15,338 nucleotides of DNA from positions 1 to 15,338 of the forward strand of contig JACKAP010000029.1 in the NCBI GenBank assembly GCA_020635015.1, in the 5' to 3' direction. Source of the DNA: Calditrichia bacterium. Its GTDB lineage: Bacteria; Calditrichota; Calditrichia; RBG-13-44-9; J075. A program made the translations under genes and the position numbers. The number at the start of each line of letters is the position of its first letter. Position 1 is the stretch's first letter. The notes under the pieces are model-generated. The model saw nothing but the letters and a program-made list of their open reading frames with translations. It made no database searches and was not told the DNA's origin. Of the stretch, positions 1 through 5,789 are shown piece after piece.

Positions 1-31
1 CAGCATCCAGCATCCAGCATCCAGCATCCAG
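1..31. repeat. Heptamer tandem repeat (CAGCATC)x4
   Basis: Four perfect copies of the 7-bp unit CAGCATC followed by a partial CAG, cut by the window edge. It ends one base before the stop codon of the response regulator at 33-653, so it lies immediately 3' of that gene. A related CAG-starting heptamer tract lies on the other side of the same gene. Confidence 0.9.
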
Positions 32-32
32 T

Positions 33-653
33 TCACACCAACTTGTTGCGCAGCGCTTTGGCTACCGCCTGGGCGTTGGAGTTAACCTGAAGTTTCTTGT
101 AGATGTTTTTGATGTGGCAGTGCACCGTGCCCTGGCTGATGCCCAGATCGCCGGCGATCATCTTGTAGCTCTCACCCCGGCATAGGAGGGCGAGGATTTC
201 ATGTTCCCGGGGGGTCAGCGTCCCGGCGGTGGAGGGTTTCCGGAAGGAATGGATCACTTTGCGGGCGATATGAGCGCTCATTGGAGCCCCGCCGTCACTG
301 ACTTCGGCGATCGCTTTCAGCAGTTTATGGGGTGGAGTGGTCTTGAGCAGATACCCGCTGGCCCCGGCGCAGAGGGCGCTGAAGACCAGCTCGTCTTCTT
401 CGTGCACGGTCAGCATGATGATATCCGCCTCCGGCAGGATCGTCTTGAAACCGGGGATGCCTTCTACGCCGGAGATACCGGGCAGTTCGATATCCAGCAG
501 CAGCACATCCGGCTGCTGGCGGGCGATATTTTCCGAAGCGCTTTCACAGTCGCGGTAGGCGCCGCAACAACGGAAGCCGGGCGTGCCGTCAAGCAGCACC
601 GCCAGTCCCCGACGGATGTCGTCATCATCTTCGATGATGGCTACGAAAATCAT
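33..653 (-). CDS. RR1: NarL/LuxR-family response regulator
   Basis: Cytoplasmic two-component response regulator of 206 residues, the usual length for NarL-type proteins. The receiver domain (about 1-120) has the acidic pocket E8-D9-D10, the phospho-acceptor D54 in LLLDIELPG, T82 and K104. A LuxR/GerE helix-turn-helix follows (about 145-203), with TPREHEILALLCRGESYKMI and recognition helix ISQGTVHCHIKNIYKKL. I start it at the ATG at 653: GGAG lies six bases upstream, and the protein then begins MIFVAIIEDD exactly as its paralogue RR2 begins MITVAIVEDD. An in-frame ATG at 665 has no ribosome site. It lies 215 bp downstream of kinase HK1 on the same strand and is probably its partner, although the spacer is filled with repeats. 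Family assignment is secure; the DNA targets are unknown. Confidence 0.95.
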   Translation of the reverse strand: MIFVAIIEDDDDIRRGLAVLLDGTPGFRCCGAYRDCESASENIARQQPDVLLLDIELPGISGVEGIPGFKTILPEADIIMLTVHEEDELVFSALCAGASGYLLKTTPPHKLLKAIAEVSDGGAPMSAHIARKVIHSFRKPSTAGTLTPREHEILALLCRGESYKMIAGDLGISQGTVHCHIKNIYKKLQVNSNAQAVAKALRNKLV

Positions 654-670
654 GCGCGACTCCATGGTGG

Positions 671-711
671 CAGTTGTCAGTTATCAGTTATCAGTTACCA
701 GTCATCAGTTA
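671..711. repeat. Imperfect heptamer tandem repeat (CAGTTAT-like, about 6 units)
   Basis: Successive units read CAGTTGT, CAGTTAT, CAGTTAT, CAGTTAC, CAGTCAT, CAGTTA. The tract lies 18 bp upstream of the chosen RR1 start. Its first unit is identical in phase to the pure CAGTTGT tract at the far end of the window (15301-15338). Confidence 0.85.
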
Positions 712-726
712 AATGTGATTAACGCT

Positions 727-842
727 GTCATTGCGAGGCGTTTTTTGCCGAAGCAATCTCCTGCAAGGTGCACCCATCTGTAGTTACTTTAGGAGGGATT
801 TGCCGGAGATTGCCGCGCCGCAACCAAGCGGCTCGCAATGAC
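727..842. repeat. Dispersed palindromic element with GTCATTGCGAG ends
   Basis: The outer arms GTCATTGCGAG (727-737) and CTCGCAATGAC (832-842) are exact inverted repeats. A second inner pair, GCAATCTCC (753-761) and GGAGATTGC (805-813), is also exact. Paired ends of this wording are, from memory, a common type of non-coding intergenic palindrome in many bacterial genomes. It fills most of the spacer between HK1 and RR1 and could form a large hairpin in their shared transcript. Confidence 0.75.
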
Positions 843-868
843 GACACCTGTTTACTGTAACCCATCCG

Positions 869-3800
869 TTACTCGGTTGAGATCGTCGGAAACTTTGGAA
901 CTCGACCGCGGAAGCACACTTCGGTGCCCTCTCCCGGGGTGCTTTGCAGTTGAATGACGCCGCCGATCTTGCCGGCGCGCTTGTGCATGTTGCGCAGCCC
1001 GTTTCCGGCGCGTTCGGAGGGGCGGATCAGTCCCCGGCCATTGTCGTTCAGGCGCACTTGAAGTTCATCTCCGGACAGGGAAAATTTAAGGGTGACCCGG
1101 TCCGCCCCGGCATGCTTCAGGCTGTTGTGCATCGCCTCTTTGAAGATCAGGATCAGATGCCGGCGCCAGTCCATGTTCAATCGCCGTGCCTCCAGCTCGG
1201 GTATAATTCCTTCCATCCGGAAGTTGATCCCGCTGTCTTCGAACAATTCTTCGCCAAAATACCGGAGATGGGAAGCGGTGTCGTAAACGCTGTCCTGGTC
1301 GGGGTTTAGTGCCCAGATAAAATCCCGGGCATCACTGCACAAATTTCCGGCGGCGGTGGTGATCTTGTCGAGATAATCGATTAACGGCTCCGCTGGTGCC
1401 GCATTATCAGCAGGGGAGACATAGCGACCGCCGGATGGACCGGCACTGTCGGCAATCATCTCCGCCGTCTGCAGGCTGGGAACATGCAGATGGCGCCGGA
1501 TCAACTCGCTGTAAAGCGATATTTTGGTCAGTTGATGCCCCAGGGCATCATGATAATCTCGGGCCGTTTTTTCCCGCATTCGCTCGCGTTCCTGTCGGCG
1601 GGTTTGCTGAATTTGGGCCATCTGACGCAGTTCCCGGCGCAGGTGCCGGCGGTGTGCAATGGAAATCAGCAGCAGCAAACCGGCTGTGGCCAGGATATAA
1701 AACCAGGCGGTCTGCCAGAAGGGGGGATGGATAATAAAATCGGCCGTTGCCGCCACCGGATTCCAAACGCCGTCGCGATTGCTGCCGCGTACCTGGAAGG
1801 TATAGCGGCCCGGTGGAAGATGAGCATAGCTGACGCCGGTGCGGTTGCCGGCCGGGACCCAACTGCTGTCGGCACCCATGAGGCGGTATTGATAACGGTT
1901 CTTGTGCGGGGCGCCGTAATCCAGGGCGGCAAATTCGAAGGTAAGGCGGTTTTGCCGATAGCCGAGATCGATTGCTTCTCCGGACGGAGCGGAGATGACC
2001 CGGTCGAGCAGTTTGATCGCGGTGATCCGCACCGGGGGAATAAAACCCTCATCCTGCACCGCCGCCGGATCGAAGCGATTGAAGCCGTTGATGCCACCGA
2101 AATACAGCGCTCCGCTGACGCTGGCAGCGGATACTCCGGGGGAAAAAATATTGCTCTGCAAGCCGTCGCCGGCGTCGTAATTACGGAACGTTTCGGCAAA
2201 CGGGTCAAATCGGGACAAGCCCTTATGAGTGCTGAGCCAGAGCATCCCGGCTTCATCTGCTTCGATGGCGCAGATCACCCCGTTGGGCAGACCATCGCGC
2301 TCCCGGAAGCTGCGGAAGGTGCCGGTTGCCGGATCCATCAGGTTTAATCCGTTGCTGGTGGCGATCCAAAATCTCCCCCTCCGGTCGTGGTGCATGGCAT
2401 AAACATAGTTGTTACTCAGACTGGCCGGATCGTTCAGTCGATGGGTAAAGTTATCGAAGCGGTCCTGCGCCCAGTCATAGCGGCTCAGTCCCCCGTAGCT
2501 GCCGATCCAGAGAGTACCGTCCGGGGCGGTATAGAGGGCGGTGATCCAATTGTGGGGCAGGCTGTGCCGGTCGCCGGGCCGGGTTTGGTAAACGGTGAAC
2601 CCATCGCTGCGCAGGTCGTTTAGCGGGATGCGGCATAAGCCTTCCGGGGTGCCTGCCCAGAGGTAAAATTCGCCGCTGAGGGGATCTGCCGCCTCGCTAA
2701 GGGCGCTGACGGTCGGGGAGGGGAGGCTGGTGGAATTTTCCCGGTCGTGGCGGAAGAAAGTGAATCGCTCCTGCGCCGGCGCCTGCGGCTGCATTTTGAT
2801 CAGGCCATTGCCCGGGGTGCCCAGCCAGAGAATTTGCGGATCATAGATGCCGGTGCTGATGGTGGAGATCGACTGCCGCCTTGCAGGCGGGAGGCCGGGC
2901 AGGGGGTAATGCCGGAACCGGGCGGTGGACGATGCGCCGGCCGCTGCTGAATCGGATAGCTGCCAGAGCCCTTCATCCATGGTGCCCACCCAGAGATTGC
3001 CCGAGGGATCCATCGCCAGCGCGGAAATTTGATCGGAGGCAATGCTGCCGGCCCGGGCGGGATCGCTATGGTAGTGGGTGAACACCCGGCGGTCGCGAAT
3101 CAGTTTGTACAGCCCGCTGTAATAGGCGCCGACCCAAATGATCCCGGACTGATCTTCGCAGAGCGCAGTGATGGCATTGCCGGGGAGGCCGGTGGGGGCA
3201 TCAGGGCCCTGCCGATAGTGCGTAAAACGCCCCGCGGCAGCATCTTGTGGATCCAGGCGGGAGAGGCCCCGCGGGGTGCCGCACCACAAGGTGCCGGCGC
3301 GGTCGAGCAGCAGCCGGGTGATATAGGGATGCAATAAACTGGCGGGATCCTGAGCCTCGGCGCGGTGTCGGATTTGGAAGTGCGCGGAATCTTCTGCCGT
3401 TATTTGCATTTCCACCACTCCGCCGCCGGTGCCGAGCAGAAAGCGGTTCGGCGCGACCTCGATCATGTCGTTGACCGGCAGATTGTCGCCGGGCGCGTAG
3501 GTAACGAAGCGACCGGTCCTGTTATCGCCCGGAATAAAACGGCAGAGGCCCTGCTGGTGGCCGGCCCAGAGCCGGTTGGCGCTGTCGCTGAAAACGAACT
3601 TGAGCTGCCGGGTGGGGAGTGCATGCTGATCGCCGGGCGCGGGGAGGTAGTGCCGGAAAACGGTTGTTTCTGCGTTGTGATCTGTCGCCGGGAGCAGGCC
3701 TGGCAGCACCAGGCGGTCCAATCCGGCGCCGTCGACCGCCAGCCAGATGGAACGCTGGCCGGCTTCCCGGGTTTCGGTGATCGACCAGACGATCCCGCTG

Positions 3801-4216
3801 CCGATTCCCCGGGGATCGTCCGGTTGATAGAGATAGCGGGTAAAACGGCCGCTGAGCGGATCGAATTTGTTGAGCCCTCCACCCCAGGTGCCGATCCAGA
3901 GGTCGCCGGCGCTATCCTGGTAAAGCGCGATAATATCGTCAAAGGAAAGCGAAGCAGGATCAGTGGGGTCATGCCGGTAGGTGGTATAACGCGCCCCGTC
4001 ATATTTCACCAGGCCATACATGGTGCCGAACCACATCAGGCCGTCACGGTCCTGCAGCATGCAGTAGATCAAGTTATGCGATACGCCCTCGTCAATAGAC
4101 AGGGGCTCGATACGCAGATCTTCGGGAAACTCGGCAAAGGCGGGACCGGATGTGCCCGTCAGCAACAGGAATAGCAGGCAGGAAAGCAAATGATGTCGCA
4201 GGAAGCATCCTAGCAT
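869..4216 (-). CDS. HK1: propeller-sensor histidine kinase (Reg_prop, Y_Y_Y, HisKA_3, HATPase_c)
   Basis: Membrane-bound sensor kinase of 1115 residues. A signal peptide (1-28, ending PAFA) is followed by about 14 propeller-blade repeats of the LWIGTxxGGLNKFD type, which would make two seven-bladed propellers in the periplasm. Next come a Y_Y_Y domain (core ALDYGAPHKNRYQYRL to SNRDGVWNP), one membrane helix (about 838-855), a short coiled stretch, then the kinase. The HisKA_3 box RDYHDALGHQLTKISL carries phospho-acceptor H889; the ATPase domain has N box FKEAMHNSLKHA (N1031), DNGRGL (1058-1063) and GNGL (1071-1074). All key residues are present. A loop of roughly 29 extra residues (about 911-944) separates the two dimerisation helices compared with HK2. 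The ATG lacks a ribosome site but begins one base after the stop of the small ORF at 4218-4337, so coupled translation is likely. RR1 lies downstream. The ligand is unknown. Confidence 0.95.
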   Translation of the reverse strand: MLGCFLRHHLLSCLLFLLLTGTSGPAFAEFPEDLRIEPLSIDEGVSHNLIYCMLQDRDGLMWFGTMYGLVKYDGARYTTYRHDPTDPASLSFDDIIALYQDSAGDLWIGTWGGGLNKFDPLSGRFTRYLYQPDDPRGIGSGIVWSITETREAGQRSIWLAVDGAGLDRLVLPGLLPATDHNAETTVFRHYLPAPGDQHALPTRQLKFVFSDSANRLWAGHQQGLCRFIPGDNRTGRFVTYAPGDNLPVNDMIEVAPNRFLLGTGGGVVEMQITAEDSAHFQIRHRAEAQDPASLLHPYITRLLLDRAGTLWCGTPRGLSRLDPQDAAAGRFTHYRQGPDAPTGLPGNAITALCEDQSGIIWVGAYYSGLYKLIRDRRVFTHYHSDPARAGSIASDQISALAMDPSGNLWVGTMDEGLWQLSDSAAAGASSTARFRHYPLPGLPPARRQSISTISTGIYDPQILWLGTPGNGLIKMQPQAPAQERFTFFRHDRENSTSLPSPTVSALSEAADPLSGEFYLWAGTPEGLCRIPLNDLRSDGFTVYQTRPGDRHSLPHNWITALYTAPDGTLWIGSYGGLSRYDWAQDRFDNFTHRLNDPASLSNNYVYAMHHDRRGRFWIATSNGLNLMDPATGTFRSFRERDGLPNGVICAIEADEAGMLWLSTHKGLSRFDPFAETFRNYDAGDGLQSNIFSPGVSAASVSGALYFGGINGFNRFDPAAVQDEGFIPPVRITAIKLLDRVISAPSGEAIDLGYRQNRLTFEFAALDYGAPHKNRYQYRLMGADSSWVPAGNRTGVSYAHLPPGRYTFQVRGSNRDGVWNPVAATADFIIHPPFWQTAWFYILATAGLLLLISIAHRRHLRRELRQMAQIQQTRRQERERMREKTARDYHDALGHQLTKISLYSELIRRHLHVPSLQTAEMIADSAGPSGGRYVSPADNAAPAEPLIDYLDKITTAAGNLCSDARDFIWALNPDQDSVYDTASHLRYFGEELFEDSGINFRMEGIIPELEARRLNMDWRRHLILIFKEAMHNSLKHAGADRVTLKFSLSGDELQVRLNDNGRGLIRPSERAGNGLRNMHKRAGKIGGVIQLQSTPGEGTEVCFRGRVPKFPTISTE

Positions 4217-4217
4217 A

Positions 4218-4337
4218 TCAGGCGTAGCCGTTTTCTATCAGCACGCTGCAGATCAGCAGAATCATGCAAACCAGCTTTCCGACCCGTGATCTGCTGAAGA
4301 TGAAGATCGTGCTCAAATAAAAATAATATTCATCCAT
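4218..4337 (-). CDS. 39-residue hydrophobic small protein coupled to HK1
   Basis: Not recognised as any known family. The ATG at 4337 is preceded by AGGAG with an eight-base gap, a good ribosome site, and the frame stays open for 39 codons. It reads MDEYYFYLSTIFIFSRSR, then a positively charged turn, then one hydrophobic stretch VCMILLICSVLI and the end ENGYA. Its TGA is separated by one base from the ATG of HK1 (TGATATG), which has no ribosome site of its own. This is the usual layout for translational coupling. It may be a small membrane protein that works with the kinase, a translated leader that only sets HK1 expression, or the remnant of an older N-terminus. The ORF and spacing are direct observations; function is inference. 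Confidence 0.6.
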   Translation of the reverse strand: MDEYYFYLSTIFIFSRSRVGKLVCMILLICSVLIENGYA

Positions 4338-4400
4338 ATGGGCGGCTCCTGTGCGGTTGTTCAATCAACATGCTTCAAGACATTCCGGGCAGATGCGATG

Positions 4401-4445
4401 AAGGGTTCTTACCAAAAAAAATGGTCGATTTTGATAAGAACCCTT
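4401..4445 (-). promoter_or_regulatory. 17-bp dyad in the HK1 leader
   Basis: Arms 4401-4417 and 4429-4445 are inverted repeats with one mismatch (core AAGGGTTCTTA / TAAGAACCCTT) around an 11-base centre. It lies 64 bp upstream of the small ORF start and downstream of a candidate promoter. No T-run follows on either strand, so it does not look like an intrinsic terminator. It may be an operator for a dimeric regulator or a leader RNA hairpin. Confidence 0.5.
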
Positions 4446-4480
4446 TCGGGGAGACAGAGACAGTTAATGAGATAACTGGT

Positions 4481-4509
4481 ATTATAATAATATTTCAAGG
4501 AAGGGAAAA
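4481..4509 (-). promoter_or_regulatory. Candidate promoter of the small ORF-HK1-RR1 operon
   Basis: On the minus strand a perfect TATAAT (4486-4481) is preceded by a 17-base spacer and a weak -35, TTTTCC (4509-4504, three of six to consensus). The region is AT-rich, so a chance match is possible. Transcription from here would give a leader of roughly 135 bases containing the 17-bp dyad. Confidence 0.35.
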
Positions 4510-4538
4510 CCATACCCCGAATGGGGGATTTTTTTGAT

Positions 4539-4671
4539 TGCGGAATGCGGAATGAAAGACGCAGAGGGCAGAGGGCGGAGGGTAAAAAATGATTGCGGAG
4601 TGCGGATTTCGGAATGCGGAATGAAAGGCGCATGGGGCATGGGGCAAACAATGGATGGGAATGAAAGGCGC
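4539..4671. repeat. Intergenic direct repeats (GGAATGAAAGGCGC x3 and related)
   Basis: GGAATGAAAGRCGC occurs at 4549-4562, 4618-4631 and 4658-4671. The first two copies share a longer CGGAATGCGGAATGAAAG core. Between them are purine-rich short repeats (GCAGAGGGCAGAGGGCGGAGG) and a doubled CATGGGG. This low-complexity block occupies most of the 4353-4786 gap between RR2 and the HK1 operon. Frames open through it are spurious translations of the repeats. Confidence 0.7.
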
Positions 4672-4714
4672 GGAGGACAAAAGATGACTGCCGAATTCGG
4701 AATCCGGAGAAGGA

Positions 4715-4783
4715 CACCGGGCATGGGGCGTGGCGCAGAACTTTGATTAAGGCCGGTGCTTGCCCCACGCCCCATGCCCGGTG
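4715..4783. repeat. GC-rich inverted repeat just 3' of RR2
   Basis: Two perfect 19-bp arms, 4715-4733 (CACCGGGCATGGGGCGTGG) and 4765-4783, surround a 31-base centre. The right arm ends three bases from the RR2 stop codon. In the RR2 transcript this would form a strong hairpin at the very end of the gene. No T-run follows, so it is at most a messenger-stabilising or Rho-assisted end rather than an intrinsic terminator. Confidence 0.7.
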
Positions 4784-4786
4784 CAA

Positions 4787-5410
4787 CTACAGGTTGACGA
4801 GCTTTTCTTTGAAGGCCTTTGCTACCGCTTCGGACTTGGAATGCACTTCCAGTTTGCGGTAGATGTTTTTGATATGGCGGCGCACGGTCTCTTCGCTGAT
4901 GAAGAGGTCGTCGGCGATCATCTTGTAGCTTTTGCCTTTGCAGAGGTGGGTCAATACTTCGGTTTCCCGCTGAGTGAGGTTGCTATGGGAGGTCACCTGA
5001 AACGACTCCACCACCAGGCGGGCGATGCGGGTGCTCATCGGGGCTCCGCCACTGTGGGATTCCTGAATTGCATCCAACAGCTGAGCCGGGGGAGTATCCT
5101 TCATCAGGTAGCCGCAAGCCCCGGCGCACAGGGCGTCGAACACCACCTGGTCTTCACTCTGGATGGTCAGCACCAGGATGTCGATCTCGGGTATTTTTTC
5201 TTTTAAAATCTTGATGCCCTCGATGCCGGAGACGCCGGGAAGGCCGATATCCATCAGCACCACGTCGGGCTGTTCCCGGATAATGCCTTTCAGGGCTTTT
5301 TCGAAGCTGGGATAGATGCCCACGCAGGAAAAATTCGGGGTGCCGTTAATTAACAGGGCCAGGCTCTCCCGGATGTCCTGATCATCTTCCACAATGGCGA
5401 CGGTAATCAT
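4787..5410 (-). CDS. RR2: NarL/LuxR-family response regulator
   Basis: Response regulator of 207 residues, a clear paralogue of RR1 along its whole length. The receiver has E8-D9-D10, phospho-acceptor D54 (VVLMDIGLPG), T82 and K104. The LuxR-type helix-turn-helix near the C-terminus has QRETEVLTHLCKGKSYKMI and recognition helix ISEETVRRHIKNIYRKL. I start it at the ATG at 5410 because AAGGA lies nine bases upstream and the receiver's first strand begins there. In-frame starts further up (TTG at 5563, ATG at 5560) would add about 50 residues with no domain. It follows HK2 at 380 bp on the same strand and is the likely partner. The recognition helix differs from RR1 at several exposed positions (EETVRR against QGTVHC), so the two probably bind different sites. 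Confidence 0.95.
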   Translation of the reverse strand: MITVAIVEDDQDIRESLALLINGTPNFSCVGIYPSFEKALKGIIREQPDVVLMDIGLPGVSGIEGIKILKEKIPEIDILVLTIQSEDQVVFDALCAGACGYLMKDTPPAQLLDAIQESHSGGAPMSTRIARLVVESFQVTSHSNLTQRETEVLTHLCKGKSYKMIADDLFISEETVRRHIKNIYRKLEVHSKSEAVAKAFKEKLVNL

Positions 5411-5593
5411 CTCGCTGATTCCTTTTTGTGATAGGGTCTTCCTTCCCAGCTCCGCTTCGTAAAACCTTTGGTTCAACAACATAGCGATTTTTTCCCTGAA
5501 ATGAAATGAGATTATTGACGGATTAATTCTTGCCTCGATAATTAGCGCAGGAATATCCATCAATACAATTCCCCATTCAGGGCATTTTGGAGC

Positions 5594-5778
5594 GAATAGA
5601 ACGCGGATGACGCGGATTTTCGCGGATGACTGAATAATTTGAGAAACTAAGACTTAGGAAAACGTTGTGGGCTTTGTATCAGGTCTGCACCTTTGCGGAG
5701 CATCTTTGATAACACCACGCGAAGCACCATAAAAAATCCGCGAGAATCCGCATCATCTGCGTCATCCGCGTTCCATTC
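5594..5778. repeat. Long inverted-repeat element in the HK2-RR2 spacer
   Basis: The left arm (5594-5627) contains GAACGCGGATGACGC and GGATTTTCGCGGAT. The right arm (5736-5778) is its reverse complement with an extra nine bases in the middle and two substitutions. The whole unit is about 185 bp, and its motif (GCGGATGACGCGGATT) is typical of dispersed intergenic repeats. It takes up half of the 5411-5789 gap. The remaining part, 5411-5593, is AT-rich and shows only the RR2 ribosome site. Confidence 0.75.
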
Positions 5779-5789
5779 AAGTTTTGCGA

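Noticed and set aside
1..31. CRISPR array
   Set aside because: The repeats are seven-base tandem units without spacers; the tracts at 671-711 and 15301-15338 are of the same kind, and no cas gene is present.
1484..4174. Plus-strand open frames (up to 287 codons) opposite HK1
   Set aside because: Antisense shadows of a well-supported kinase gene; no ribosome sites or domains.
4409..4786. Minus-strand open frames of 60-125 codons between RR2 and HK1
   Set aside because: They read through the low-complexity repeats and give repetitive PHSAFRNPHSA-type peptides, with no ribosome site.
5411..5563. N-terminal extension of RR2 of about 50 residues
   Set aside because: The internal ATG has a good ribosome site and matches the start of RR1; the extension has no domain and begins with TTG or an unsupported ATG.
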